Source of the DNA: Bacteroidaceae bacterium
GTDB taxonomy: Bacteria > Bacteroidota > Bacteroidia > Bacteroidales > Bacteroidaceae
Assembly (NCBI GenBank): GCA_017547585.1
Contig: JAFYPH010000048.1
Coordinates: forward strand, 1 to 64,000
Reading direction: 5' to 3'
DNA: 64,000 bases
Under the pieces are notes generated by a model, which was not told where the DNA came from, made no database searches, and worked only from the letters and a program-made list of their open reading frames with translations. Below, one piece after another: positions 8,116-17,883 of the stretch. The position numbers and the translations under genes were made by a program. How positions within the stretch are numbered: the stretch's first letter is position 1; each line of letters opens with the position of its first letter.

Positions 8116-8928
8116 ATGGACATTCTCATTGGTAAAGTTGAAGCAATTGTAAGAGAGGCTGCAAAGATTTTCAAAGAGCGCTCCTTTGAAATTAAATATA
8201 AGGAAGGCTTTGAGAATATTGTAACTTCGGCTGATATAAAAGTACAGCAGTTTTTGTGTGAACAGCTTAGGAATCTTATTCCTGATTGTGGATTTATATG
8301 CGAGGAAGAGGATGTTTGCTATTCACAAGATGGAATGTTTGTTTGGGTTATTGACCCTATAGACGGAACAACAAACTATGCGCGTGGGATTTCGGAGTGT
8401 TGTATATCTGTAGCTCTTATGAAAAATAGTGAGGTTGTGCTTGGGGTTGTATATAATCCAATGAAGGATGAAATGTTTACGGCAATCAAGGGTGGTGGCG
8501 CGTCACTTAATGGTGAGACAATAGGTGTGTCACAACGTGGATTCAATGATGGTATCTTATGTACAGCAATGTGTGTATACGAGAAACGTTATGCTAAATT
8601 ATGTTCTGACATAATTTTCGATGCATATATAGCGTGTAACGATGTCAGACGTTTCGGCTCTTGTGCATTGGAATTGTGCTATCTTGCTATGGGTGCATGC
8701 GAATTGTATTTCGAGTTTAAGGTAAAGCCTTGGGATTATGCAGCCGGATATCTTATTTTGAAAGAGGCAGGTGGCATTCTTACGGGATTTGCGGGTGACG
8801 CATTGAAACTCGATACGCCTGCGCTTCTTGTAGGCGCTAATAACAAAGACAACCATGATATTCTGATGACTTATGTGATGAAATATATTAATTTAAATGA
8901 ATGTAATTATGAATGGAGGAAATGGTGA
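8116..8928 (+). CDS. Inositol monophosphatase family protein
   Basis: This is a Mg2+-dependent phosphatase of the IMPase/CysQ/FBPase fold. Its natural substrate (inositol phosphate, 3'-phosphoadenosine 5'-phosphate or another sugar phosphate) cannot be set from sequence. The 270 residues show the metal-binding signature EEE (63-65), DPIDGTTN (D80, D83) and WDYAAG (D207), all intact. It is preceded directly by the promoter-like tandem repeat. By eye its sequence is more AT-rich than the flanking genes and codon choice differs, which could mean a different history from its neighbours. Confidence 0.85.
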   Translation: MDILIGKVEAIVREAAKIFKERSFEIKYKEGFENIVTSADIKVQQFLCEQLRNLIPDCGFICEEEDVCYSQDGMFVWVIDPIDGTTNYARGISECCISVALMKNSEVVLGVVYNPMKDEMFTAIKGGGASLNGETIGVSQRGFNDGILCTAMCVYEKRYAKLCSDIIFDAYIACNDVRRFGSCALELCYLAMGACELYFEFKVKPWDYAAGYLILKEAGGILTGFAGDALKLDTPALLVGANNKDNHDILMTYVMKYINLNECNYEWRKW

Positions 8929-8956
8929 TTAACCTTCATGCTTATTGTATAAAATT

Positions 8957-10732
8957 ATGAAAAGTAATATTCTTGATAGGATTGAATCGATGCGCTGCTA
9001 TTTGCGCAATAATGGCCTCGCCGCCTATATTATTCCCAGCAGTGACCCTCACAGCAGCGAATATGTTGCTGAATGTTGGAAGGCACGTGAGTGGATCACG
9101 GGCTTCGATGGCTCGGCGGGAACAGCGGTGATTACTCTTGATGGTGCTGCATTGTGGACCGACTCGCGCTATTGGTTGGCTGCCGAGGAACTGCTCGATG
9201 GCACAGACGTTATTCTGATGAAGGATGGCCTTGCCGAGACTCCTTCACTTGTATCGTGGATAGCCGAAAAACTCTCTGCCGACGATGTTGTTGGCGTTGA
9301 CGGAAAGGTGTGCTCGGTGGCTGAGGTTGAAGCGTGGATAGCTGAATTTAGGGCGCGTGGAATAAATGTTGATGCTTCGCGCGATGCATTTGAGGAGCTG
9401 TGGAGCGACCGCCCCGCACTTCCCATGAGCCGCGCAGAAATAATGCCTGTCGAGAGGGCTGGTGTCGCTGTCCACAAGAAAATTGCTCGTCTGCGTGAGG
9501 AACTTGCGGCGCAGGGTGCCGATGCAATGGCTGTGACTATGCTCGACGAGATTGCATGGCTCACAAATTTGCGTGGCGAGGATGTGCAGTATAATCCTGT
9601 GCTTGTGTCGTATATGCTTGTGACAATGGAGAGTGCCACTCTCTTTGTGTGTGCACAGAAAATAGGCGACGATGTTCGCGAATATTTGGCGCAAGAGGGT
9701 ATCGGTGTCAGCGAATATTATGACTTTTTTGCTGCTCTTGCTGCCTACAATGGAAAGCTATTGCTCAATCCCGCAAAATGTTGTCACGCGGTGCTCGAGG
9801 CTGCTCAAGGCTGCAACATCGTTCGCGGGGCTTCGCCTGTTGCAGCAATGAAGGCTGTGAAGAATGCGGCCGAGATTGCTGGCTTCGAAGAGGCTATGCT
9901 GTGCGAGGGCCGTGCAATGGTGAAACTTCTTTATTGGCTGAAGGCTGCAATAAAGAACGAGAATCTCACTGAACTTTCGGTAGATGAGAAGCTTACAGAG
10001 TTTAGAAGCGAGGATGAGGGCTTTAGAGGATTGAGCTTTGCTACAATTTCCGCCTACGGCGAGCATGCGGCTATTGTCCACTATGAGCCTACTGCAGAGA
10101 GTGACAAGAAATTGGAACAGAAAGGTTTCTTGCTACTCGATTGTGGCGGACAGTATGAGTGTGGAACAACCGATGTTACCCGCACAATTCCTTTGGGCGA
10201 GCTTACTGAGGAGGAAAAAGAGGACTATACTCGCGTGCTTCGCGGCCATATTTCGCTTGCAATGGCGCGTTTCCCCAAAGGTACTTGCGGCACACAGCTT
10301 GACGTGCTTGCCCGTCAGTGGCTGTGGCGTGTGGGCGAGAATTATCTGCACGGCACCGGTCATGGAGTGGGCCACTATCTGAATGTCCACGAGGGCCCGC
10401 ACCAGATTCGTATGAATAATATGCCTGCGCCGTTGTTACCTGGAGTAACCGTGACGAATGAGCCGGGACTCTACAAGGCCGGACGTTTCGGTATTCGCAT
10501 AGAGAATACAATGCTTGTTGAGCCCTTTGCAACTACCGAGTTTGGCGAATATTGCCAGATGCGCCCGCTGACTATTTGCCCCATAAGCAAAGAGCCGATT
10601 GTTCCCGAGCTTTTGGGCGACGAGGCTATTGCCTATCTTAATGAGTATCATCGTTGGGTGTACGAGAAGCTCTCGAAATTTTTCAGCGGAGAGCAGCTTG
10701 AGTTCCTGAAAGAGGCGTGTGCGGCTATATGA
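8957..10732 (+). CDS. pepP: Xaa-Pro aminopeptidase, M24B family
   Basis: It cleaves the N-terminal residue from peptides with proline in second position, in the cytoplasm. Two creatinase-type N-terminal domains (about 1-310) precede the pita-bread catalytic domain. Metal ligands are visible in DCGGQYECGTTDVTRT (two Asp), HGTGHGVGHYLNVHEGP (His) and NEPGLYKAGRFGIRIENT plus a later Glu. The length of about 590 residues and the C-terminal extension match the long, eukaryote-like form common in Bacteroidota. The ATG at 8957 was preferred to a TTG 12 bases upstream. The stop overlaps the next gene by four bases (ATGA), which indicates coupled translation. Confidence 0.9.
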   Translation: MKSNILDRIESMRCYLRNNGLAAYIIPSSDPHSSEYVAECWKAREWITGFDGSAGTAVITLDGAALWTDSRYWLAAEELLDGTDVILMKDGLAETPSLVSWIAEKLSADDVVGVDGKVCSVAEVEAWIAEFRARGINVDASRDAFEELWSDRPALPMSRAEIMPVERAGVAVHKKIARLREELAAQGADAMAVTMLDEIAWLTNLRGEDVQYNPVLVSYMLVTMESATLFVCAQKIGDDVREYLAQEGIGVSEYYDFFAALAAYNGKLLLNPAKCCHAVLEAAQGCNIVRGASPVAAMKAVKNAAEIAGFEEAMLCEGRAMVKLLYWLKAAIKNENLTELSVDEKLTEFRSEDEGFRGLSFATISAYGEHAAIVHYEPTAESDKKLEQKGFLLLDCGGQYECGTTDVTRTIPLGELTEEEKEDYTRVLRGHISLAMARFPKGTCGTQLDVLARQWLWRVGENYLHGTGHGVGHYLNVHEGPHQIRMNNMPAPLLPGVTVTNEPGLYKAGRFGIRIENTMLVEPFATTEFGEYCQMRPLTICPISKEPIVPELLGDEAIAYLNEYHRWVYEKLSKFFSGEQLEFLKEACAAI

Positions 10733-11523
10733 TGAAGATTGGTCGTTGCATATGTGCGCTGCTGCTGTTGCTGCTGGTTGCGTGTGGAAAAAATGAGAAT
10801 GGCGCCGATGTCATTCTCATTGCCCATGCTGGCGGCGCAGTGGATGGTGTTGCAATGACAAATTCACGCGAGGCGCTTTTTGCGGCTCGTGACAATGGCT
10901 ATAAATATATAGAATTTGACCTGCTCTTCACTGCCGACAGCGTGCTTGTTGCCACCCACTCGTGGGCAGAGTACAATGCTGCGCTTGGGCAGCAGGAGAG
11001 GGGAGAGGATGCGCCCACGTTTGCTGAATTTCTTTCGCGTCCACTGCCAGGAGGGTTCACTCCGCTGACAGCTAAAGATATTAATGATTTTTTCCTTGCG
11101 CACGACTCGCTTTTCTTTGTGACGGACAAGGTGTCGGATGCAAGAGTGCTGGGCAAATATTTTCCAAAACTGAAAAGGCGCATGATGGTTGAGGCGTTCA
11201 ACTACGATGATTACCAGGAACTTTTGCATGAGGGATACGCTTATGTAACCTATTCGTGTCTGGCCGAGGACGTTGATGTTGCGCCCATCAAGCATCTGCT
11301 TTTCCATTGGCTGTTCCCGGGCAAAAAGATAGAGTGCGTGGCACTGCATACGTCGGCGTTCGAGTATGGTTATCTGAAGATTCTGCGTGCGCTTGCTGAC
11401 TTTAAAATTGCACTATTCACGGTGAATAATTTTAGCGAAATTCCCGAGGATGCTGCCGACGAGATTGTCTATATATACACAGACTCTATACTACCCGCGA
11501 AAGTGTCGAAGGTAGCAAATTAA
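10729..11523 (+). CDS. Lipoprotein of the GDPD-like phosphodiesterase family
   Basis: The N-terminus has a lipoprotein signal (LLLLLLVACG), so it is probably anchored in the envelope. The mature part begins with a glycerophosphodiester phosphodiesterase-like barrel motif: HAGG...TNSREAL, then YIEFDLLFTADS and VATHSW. The metal-binding E-x-D pair and the second His are present, while the usual HRG is HAG. That variant occurs in a GDPD-like subfamily whose substrate is uncertain. The start codon overlaps the pepP stop (ATGA), so the two are one transcription unit. A second Met at 10732 is an equally possible start. Confidence 0.75.
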   Translation: MMKIGRCICALLLLLLVACGKNENGADVILIAHAGGAVDGVAMTNSREALFAARDNGYKYIEFDLLFTADSVLVATHSWAEYNAALGQQERGEDAPTFAEFLSRPLPGGFTPLTAKDINDFFLAHDSLFFVTDKVSDARVLGKYFPKLKRRMMVEAFNYDDYQELLHEGYAYVTYSCLAEDVDVAPIKHLLFHWLFPGKKIECVALHTSAFEYGYLKILRALADFKIALFTVNNFSEIPEDAADEIVYIYTDSILPAKVSKVAN

Positions 11524-11556
11524 TTGCGGAAATAATCTTAACGAGGAGCTATTATC

Positions 11557-12117
11557 CTAACAATTTGGCAGATTGACAAGCTCGAGTTTGTAGCCTAAGC
11601 GCTTAAGTTCCAATGCAGCGCCGATGCGATACATTACCTTAATGGCGCGAGCGAATACATGGAAGGCTATAGGACTCTGAGGCTCAATCTGTTCGTGACG
11701 AATCATACTGACGGTCTTTTCTCCGCATCGACGTATCATATTCTCAAGGTCTTTTGCCTCTTTATCCTCGGGAGTGAGATGCAGAATTTTGTAAAGAATA
11801 TACTCGTCCATGTCATCGAAGCCGTTGGGACCATAGAAAGATTTATATTTGCAGGCACCGAACATTGTGGTGTCTTTGTCCCAATAGTAGGCTACTGCCG
11901 CGCCGATGAAGGCTGCCCATGCAACAGAAACTGTGGGGTAATCTTTAATCTCTTTAATGGCGTCGGCAACATATTCGGGGGCAAAGTCTGTCCAACGCTG
12001 CTCGACGTCGATAGTCTCGAGAAGATTGCCGTTCAACATTTCGTAAGAGGTACACAGATAAATTAGTTCATCCTTTAATTTCTCTTCGAACTTATCAAGA
12101 TAATCTTTAATCTCCAT
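11557..12117 (-). CDS. Conserved-type hypothetical protein, 186 aa
   Basis: I do not recognise a named family. The protein is soluble, acidic and largely helical, with aromatic-rich segments (SVAWAAFIGAAVAYYWDKD) and a C-terminal half that looks helical (FHVFARAIKVMYRIGAALELKRLG). It has no signal peptide or catalytic motif that I can identify. It is a real gene on the evidence of its good start, a near-ideal promoter just upstream (TTTG, 20-bp spacer, TACCTTTG) and the absence of a competing frame. It is convergent with the pepP/GDPD operon and stands alone. Confidence 0.75.
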   Translation of the reverse strand: MEIKDYLDKFEEKLKDELIYLCTSYEMLNGNLLETIDVEQRWTDFAPEYVADAIKEIKDYPTVSVAWAAFIGAAVAYYWDKDTTMFGACKYKSFYGPNGFDDMDEYILYKILHLTPEDKEAKDLENMIRRCGEKTVSMIRHEQIEPQSPIAFHVFARAIKVMYRIGAALELKRLGYKLELVNLPNC

Positions 12118-12148
12118 TGCAATGATATTTTATTTTTACCTATTTGCG

Positions 12149-12180
12149 CAAAGGTAGGCATTAACAATGACTCTTGCAAA
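12149..12180 (-). promoter_or_regulatory. Bacteroidota promoter, TTTG-N20-TACCTTTG
   Basis: On the minus strand a TTTG -33 box (12177-12180) is followed after exactly 20 bases by TACCTTTG (12149-12156). This is a textbook sigma-ABfr-type promoter, 32 bases before the ATG of the 186-residue protein. Confidence 0.75.
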
Positions 12181-12287
12181 CTTGATTGCCTAAATGTTTC
12201 CCACTTGCGTTTTTCGCACTTTTCAATGAACAGCATCGAGAAGGGTGGTGTTAAATAATAAATTGTTTAACGCTAATTGATTAGTTT

Positions 12288-12752
12288 ATGAAAAAGGTAT
12301 TTTCGATTCTTGTTGCAATTGTCATCTGTCTGTTTGTTGGATGGTTATCGAGCCTGATGAATGTCTCGCCCATCGAGACCTGGTACCAATCGCTTGAAAA
12401 ATCCTCATTTACTCCTCCCGATTATGTTTTCCCGATAGTGTGGGGCGTCCTTTATATTCTTATAGGCGTCTCGGCGGGACTGCTATATAATGTTCACGAT
12501 ATTTCGCGGCGACCGCTGATGGTGCTTTTTGCCGTACAGCTGCTCTTTAACCTGTCGTGGACATTCTTTTTCTTTACGATGCAAAGTCCTATTCTTGGCT
12601 TTGCCAATCTATTGATTCTTGTGATATTAGGCATTGCCTACTTTATTGGTACAATGCTGGTGAAACGCTCTTCGGGACTCTTCTTCCTTCCCTATCTTTT
12701 GTGGATACTTTTCGCCACCTATCTTAATTTCTATATTGTAATCTACAACTAG
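12288..12752 (+). CDS. tspO: TspO/MBR-family membrane protein
   Basis: This five-helix membrane protein belongs to the tryptophan-rich sensory/translocator family, which binds porphyrins and related ligands. In bacteria it is linked to tetrapyrrole and stress control. The 154 residues contain the expected pattern: helix 1, then [21 protein letters not shown] (the conserved W-P-loop), a GVLY motif, helix 3 with [11 protein letters not shown], and two further helices ending in [10 protein letters not shown]. Its stop codon shares the palindrome CTAG with the stop of the convergent dnaJ-like gene. The physiological role here is unknown. Confidence 0.88.
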   Translation: MKKVFSILVAIVICLFVGWLSSLMNVSPIETWYQSLEKSSFTPPDYVFPIVWGVLYILIGVSAGLLYNVHDISRRPLMVLFAVQLLFNLSWTFFFFTMQSPILGFANLLILVILGIAYFIGTMLVKRSSGLFFLPYLLWILFATYLNFYIVIYN

Positions 12753-13639
12753 GAAGCGGCCTCGCGCATCTGTCGTAGAATCTCCTTCTGTTGCTCATTA
12801 AGAGCCGGAAATTCCACTTTTACGTTTACGATGAGGTCGCCACGATGGCTTTCATTTTTATAGGCAGGCACTCCTTTCCCACGCAGACGCAATTTTGTGT
12901 CAGGAAGAGTGCCTGCCTTAATTTTTGTGCGTACGTTGCCATCGGGCGTGGGGACGATTGCTTCGCCTCCGAGCAGGGCAGTGTAGAGGTCGATGGTGAC
13001 GGTCGTATAAAGGTCGTCGCCCTTGCGTGTGAATGTGGTGTCGGGGAGAATGCGAAAGGTTATATAGAGGTCGCCCTTTGCACTGCCGTCGGGCGAGACG
13101 CCGCCGTAACCTTTTAGGCGGATTTTCTGACCGTCGGAGATCCCGGCGGGGACGGTGATGCGTATACTCCTGCCGTTTACGTTTATTATCTGTTTATGGG
13201 TAGAGAAAGTGTCGCGCAATGGAATTTCGAGCGTACTTTGGTAGTCTTCGCCACGCGGAGTCTTTCTACCTGCGAAGCTACCGCCAAAGAGCTCCTCGAA
13301 GAAACTGCTAAAGTCGCTACCGCCGGCAAACTCTCCAAATTGGTAACCTCCGAATCTGTCTGATGCTCTTGACTTTGACTCGTATTCGCGTCGTTGCTGC
13401 TCATACTCGTCAGCATGCTTCCAATTTTCGCCATATTCGTCGTACTTTTTCCGTTTTTCAGGGTCGCTGAGCACTTCGTTTGCCTCGTTGATAGCCTGGA
13501 ATTTCTCCTGCGCATTGGGGTCGTCCTTGTTTACGTCAGGATGAAATTTTTTAGCCTGCTTGCGAAACGCTTTTCTAATCTCTTGAGGGGTGGCGTTCTT
13601 GTCCACTCCCAATATTTTGTAATAATCTATGAATGCCAT
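12749..13639 (-). CDS. cbpA: CbpA-like DnaJ co-chaperone
   Basis: This J-domain protein stimulates the ATPase of DnaK. The J domain (1-70) carries the HPD motif in [10 protein letters not shown] glycine/phenylalanine-rich linker (about 95-135) and two C-terminal beta-rich substrate-binding domains follow. The CxxCxGxG zinc fingers of DnaJ are absent, so it is the CbpA (type II/class B) form. I used the ATG at 13639 ([12 protein letters not shown]). An upstream in-frame codon would add ten residues that do not belong to the J domain. It ends tail-to-tail with tspO with overlapping stop codons. Confidence 0.9.
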   Translation of the reverse strand: MAFIDYYKILGVDKNATPQEIRKAFRKQAKKFHPDVNKDDPNAQEKFQAINEANEVLSDPEKRKKYDEYGENWKHADEYEQQRREYESKSRASDRFGGYQFGEFAGGSDFSSFFEELFGGSFAGRKTPRGEDYQSTLEIPLRDTFSTHKQIINVNGRSIRITVPAGISDGQKIRLKGYGGVSPDGSAKGDLYITFRILPDTTFTRKGDDLYTTVTIDLYTALLGGEAIVPTPDGNVRTKIKAGTLPDTKLRLRGKGVPAYKNESHRGDLIVNVKVEFPALNEQQKEILRQMREAAS

Positions 13640-13738
13640 GGTTATTATACTTTTATTTTTAAACAACAATATGTTAGCCGATAAGGTTGTCGCCCCTAAA
13701 AAAATGGGAAAAAGAGCTATTTTCTCGCCGAAAAAAAG

Positions 13739-13746
13739 TATATTTG
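13739..13746 (+). promoter_or_regulatory. -7 promoter box (TATATTTG)
   Basis: This exact TAnnTTTG match lies 89 bases before the 5'-nucleotidase-like lipoprotein gene. It would start the lipoprotein/TIR gene run that reaches the terminator at 19417. Confidence 0.5.
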
Positions 13747-13835
13747 CAAATTAATTGATTATATAGCGCGTAATATGCATTGCGCTATATTGTAAAATAT
13801 TGATAATGTATAATTTAAAAACAATAAACGACAAA

Positions 13836-15605
13836 ATGAAACGTGTATTTTTATGGATGATGCTTGGCGTTGCCATGGTTATCGCATCGTGTCAGTCGGA
13901 ACCTGTTAAGGTTTCAGTGGTTGCAACCTCCGACCTGGAGACTGCGCTTTTGGCTCATGATTACAAATATTCAATGGACGCTCGTGGCGGTGCTGCGCTT
14001 GTAGCGTCGTATTTGAAGGAGCGCAAAAGCGAGATTGGTGAGCAGAATGTTGTTTACGTTGACAATGGTGACATTCTTTCGGGTTGGGTGATAAACAACT
14101 ACATGAAGGAGGTTGAGACAAACGACACTACTTTGGCTGCTGCAGCAATGAATCTTTTGGATTGTGCAGTTTATGGAATCGGCGAGGGCGACATTGCTCA
14201 GGGCCGTGAACTGCTGAACAAACATACAAAGTCGACAAAGGGTAGCGCAGTGTGTGCCAACCTTGTGGACGCAACAAGCGACAAGCTTATTTACAAGCCT
14301 TACGCTGTTGTTGAGCGCGCAGGCATGAAAATTGCCTTCCTGGGCCTTATCACTGAGTGGGCCGACAAATATATGTGCGAGGAGAGCTTCGCAGGATTGA
14401 AGGTTACTGATGCTGAAGAGGCTGCTAAACGTTGGATTCAGGAGATTAAGAAGAATGAGAATCCCGATGTTGTAATCGGTCTTTTCCATATGGGTGCTGC
14501 CTCTGTATCGAAGCGTACAGGCTCACGCGAGGATATGGCTGTGACAATTGCACGCAACGTTGCTGGCTTCGATGCTATCGTTTGCGGCCACAATGGCTTG
14601 CATCGTTCAAAGACAGTCGAGAGCATCAGTGGCGAGAAGGTCATTCTTGCTTCTCCCGGACGCCGCGGTATCTATCTTGTTGATATTGACATTACTGCCG
14701 AGCGCGAGGGCGAGGGCTTCAAGAACAAGAAAGTTGATGTTGCAGTAAAATCTATGCTCACACGCAAAGCCGACAACGACTATATTGTTGCAATGCGTCC
14801 CCGCGTGACCGAACTTAGAAAATTCACTAATGCCCCCGTAGGAAATGTGAAGAACATGGCTTTGTCAATCGATGCTCTTTTCGGTTCATCAGCATACATT
14901 GATTTTATGCATAAAGTACAGCTCAATTACACAGGCGCTGATCTCTCTGTTGCTCATCCTTACGTTGTTGACGAGGGTATGTTCGAAGGCTCGGTTACAC
15001 CTTCGCAGATTCGCAGCATTTGTCCTTTCGATGGTAAATTGTACACTGTAAAGATGACCGGCGAAGAGATTGAGAAGATGCTTTCGCGCAGTGTTTCAGA
15101 ATTCTACAAGCTGATGAAGAACAAAGAGGATGATCTTTTGAAATATGATGCTGAGAAGAAGAGAATGACTGAAAGCTGCAAGTCTCTTGAGAGCGTTGGT
15201 GGATTGCGTTACAATGTACACGTAAACAAAAAGTCTTCTGATGGTAAGTTGCAGATTATCGGTCTTTCTAACGGAAAGAAATTGGAGCCCAAGAAGGAAT
15301 ACAAAGTTGCTGTAAGCGAGGAGTATGTAATGAGCACTAACCTTGCTATGAGCCTCGGCGCTGGTATCAAGCAGCATGAAATGGTGAATAGAGTGGTGGC
15401 TGTAAGTAAAAAAGACCTTACTGAACTTACAATGGACTACATTAAAGAGAAGGGTACTGTAGAGCTGAAAGCTACAGGTGACTGGAAACTTCTTCCTGCC
15501 GCTTGGATAAAAGATGTTCAGGAGAGAGAAATGAAGAAGCTTATGGGCGCAATGATGGCTCCCGAAATTGACCCCAATGCCGCGCAGCTTCCCCCTTCTA
15601 AATAA
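13836..15605 (+). CDS. 5'-nucleotidase-like lipoprotein with a degenerate active site
   Basis: This is a lipoprotein (signal ending VIASC) with the two-domain UshA/5'-nucleotidase layout: an N-terminal calcineurin-like metallophosphoesterase domain (about 25-320) and a C-terminal nucleotide-binding domain (about 340-580). Several catalytic positions are changed. The family's TSDxHG reads TSDLET. GNHD/E reads GEGD. The late GHxH reads GHNG. NGD and FHMG are kept. It may therefore bind rather than hydrolyse its ligand (inference). The start used is the ATG at 13836. It is followed 37 bases later by the fasciclin lipoprotein gene, probably in the same transcript. Confidence 0.8.
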   Translation: MKRVFLWMMLGVAMVIASCQSEPVKVSVVATSDLETALLAHDYKYSMDARGGAALVASYLKERKSEIGEQNVVYVDNGDILSGWVINNYMKEVETNDTTLAAAAMNLLDCAVYGIGEGDIAQGRELLNKHTKSTKGSAVCANLVDATSDKLIYKPYAVVERAGMKIAFLGLITEWADKYMCEESFAGLKVTDAEEAAKRWIQEIKKNENPDVVIGLFHMGAASVSKRTGSREDMAVTIARNVAGFDAIVCGHNGLHRSKTVESISGEKVILASPGRRGIYLVDIDITAEREGEGFKNKKVDVAVKSMLTRKADNDYIVAMRPRVTELRKFTNAPVGNVKNMALSIDALFGSSAYIDFMHKVQLNYTGADLSVAHPYVVDEGMFEGSVTPSQIRSICPFDGKLYTVKMTGEEIEKMLSRSVSEFYKLMKNKEDDLLKYDAEKKRMTESCKSLESVGGLRYNVHVNKKSSDGKLQIIGLSNGKKLEPKKEYKVAVSEEYVMSTNLAMSLGAGIKQHEMVNRVVAVSKKDLTELTMDYIKEKGTVELKATGDWKLLPAAWIKDVQEREMKKLMGAMMAPEIDPNAAQLPPSK

Positions 15606-15642
15606 TTCTATCCTTTAAAAAACTCAACTAACATAAATTATC

Positions 15643-17742
15643 ATGAGGAAAAACGTATTATCTACATTGCTCATTGCGCTATGTGCAGCATGCAGTTTTC
15701 TATGCTCGTGCAAGGAGGAGATTGACGAAAGAAACAGATACACTTTCGTTGGTGAGACTGTTGCCGACTATTTGCAGAATAGAGAGGAAGAGTTTTCTCA
15801 CTTCACATATATTTTGAAGAGAGCTAAGCTTGGTACAACATCGGCCAGCAACATACTTTCGCTGATGTCATCATATGGCGATTACACATGTTTCGCGCCG
15901 AACAATATTGCTATTGAGACTTTTCTTGTAGAGCAGGATTCTATCTATTGGGAAAATGTAAGAGCGCTCGAGGCAGGCGAAATCACAAAGAAGGATTTTA
16001 TTGATACAGGTATTCACTCTCCCATCCTCGAGGAACTTACAGACTCGATGGTGAACGAGATTGCCAAAAACCATATTATCAACACCGGTATTATGACTTT
16101 TGACCTTACAGAAGGTGCCTTCCCCAACCCCAACTTCAACAACCGATTCATGTCTGTTCGTTGGACAGCGGATGAGAATGAGAAGGTATACACTGTGGTA
16201 AACAATAGCTCAAAGATTGTAATCCCCGATGTTGCAGTCGAGAATGGAGTGGTGCAGGTTATTGACAAGGTGCTTAACCCCTCGACTGCACAGTTGCCCG
16301 ACCTTTTGGCTAACCAGGATGAGTTCAGCATCTACTCACAGGCACTGAAGATGACAGGAATGGAGGATTCTTTGCGCAGACACATTGACGCAAGCTACAC
16401 TCTTGGTGGTACTACCGACAAGAGTCTCTTCGGCTCGACTCCCGTTCCCTATCCTGATCACAAGTACTATAAGAACACCCTTCTTGTAGTGCCCAACAGC
16501 ATTCTTATAAACAAATTTGGCATAAAGGATATTGACGGCCTTATTGAGCTTGCGAACAAATGGTACGGAAGAGATTATTATGATGTTGTGGACGAGGATG
16601 ACTTTACCAGCCGCAACAACCCCTTGAATCGTTTCATTTCTTATCATATTATCGACCGCCAGCTGCAATATGCAAGCAATAGCGGTACCGGCGGATTCAT
16701 CATGGAAAATTACATCTGTAATTATTCAGGATTCGACTCGGAGATTAATATGCCCAAGCAATTCGACCGCTACGACTACTTCGAGACTATGATGCCTTAC
16801 ACAAGCATTAAGGTGACAAGACCATTTACTAATAATGATCTTAGAACAGAGCTTGTATTGAACTATGCGCAGGATAAAGGTAAAAAGTTCTACAATGCAG
16901 ACATGCGTTCTCACATGAATGTTATTGTGATGCCTTTGAGCCGCGTAACAGACGAGCTTGGCATTGCCGACTTCGACCAGAATGCGCTTAATGGTATTAT
17001 CCACGTTATCGACCGTCCCATCATTTACAACAAGCAGGAGATGGCTGGTAACATTCTTAATGAGCGTATGCGTTGGGACTACCTCTCATTCTGGCCCGAG
17101 CTTACAAACAACAACGTGCGTTGGAGACAAAAGAGTGCTATCGAGCAGGTGATGATTCCCAATGGTTTCTGTGAGCGTCTGAAGTTCAACACCGTTGATG
17201 GTAAGATTGCAATGTATTGCCCCACAGGTAATGGCCCCGGCGTGTACCATGGTGATGAGCTGCAGGTAATGAACGACTACGATATTGAGCACCGCTTGCC
17301 CTATGTTCCCGAAGGTACATATGAGCTTCGCTACGGCTACCAGGTGTGGAGTAACCGTGGAATCGCACAGTTCTATGTGGATGGAAAAGTTACCGGACTG
17401 CCCATTGACATGACAATGGCTACCAGCCATCCGCGCATCGGATGGCTCGAGGACGTTGGCGAGGAGGAGACTGACAACATGAACGACAAGGCTATGCGTA
17501 ACAGAGGATTCATGAAGGCTCCTGCTTCTATCCAGCGTTTCGCAGGTCAATCTATCCGCGATTGGGACTTGACTGTACGTGTGATTCTCTCGACCACTCA
17601 CCTTGCCGAGGGCGTTGACCACTGGATTAGAATCAAGAACGTGAAGCCCGACTGGACAAACACTGCTCTGCAGCTTGACTATTTTGAGATTGTACCCAAG
17701 GGCATTGTAACCGACCCGGTGAAGCCCGAGGATATATACTAA
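15643..17742 (+). CDS. Fasciclin-domain lipoprotein, 699 aa
   Basis: This surface or periplasmic lipoprotein (signal ending LCSC) has two FAS1-like domains. The first (about 35-215) shows LMSSYGDYTCFAPNNIAIE and ends VENGVVQVIDKVLNP. The second (about 225-470) ends NALNGIIHVIDRPI. The last 220 residues form a further beta-rich region without a family that I can name. FAS1 domains mediate adhesion, and in Bacteroidota such lipoproteins often accompany glycan-use or envelope genes. No SusC/SusD is beside it here. It sits between the 5'-nucleotidase-like lipoprotein and another lipoprotein, in the same direction. Confidence 0.85.
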   Translation: MRKNVLSTLLIALCAACSFLCSCKEEIDERNRYTFVGETVADYLQNREEEFSHFTYILKRAKLGTTSASNILSLMSSYGDYTCFAPNNIAIETFLVEQDSIYWENVRALEAGEITKKDFIDTGIHSPILEELTDSMVNEIAKNHIINTGIMTFDLTEGAFPNPNFNNRFMSVRWTADENEKVYTVVNNSSKIVIPDVAVENGVVQVIDKVLNPSTAQLPDLLANQDEFSIYSQALKMTGMEDSLRRHIDASYTLGGTTDKSLFGSTPVPYPDHKYYKNTLLVVPNSILINKFGIKDIDGLIELANKWYGRDYYDVVDEDDFTSRNNPLNRFISYHIIDRQLQYASNSGTGGFIMENYICNYSGFDSEINMPKQFDRYDYFETMMPYTSIKVTRPFTNNDLRTELVLNYAQDKGKKFYNADMRSHMNVIVMPLSRVTDELGIADFDQNALNGIIHVIDRPIIYNKQEMAGNILNERMRWDYLSFWPELTNNNVRWRQKSAIEQVMIPNGFCERLKFNTVDGKIAMYCPTGNGPGVYHGDELQVMNDYDIEHRLPYVPEGTYELRYGYQVWSNRGIAQFYVDGKVTGLPIDMTMATSHPRIGWLEDVGEEETDNMNDKAMRNRGFMKAPASIQRFAGQSIRDWDLTVRVILSTTHLAEGVDHWIRIKNVKPDWTNTALQLDYFEIVPKGIVTDPVKPEDIY

Positions 17743-17883
17743 AGACTGTTTTCGTTATTTATGCGAATCGACAGTAATTTGATGAATATGTGAGTGTAGA
17801 AAATAGTATAATTTAATAAAAACCTGACAATGAATCGAAAAGAGCATAGTTTGCCTGACGATTCGCATAAACATTTAATAAAT

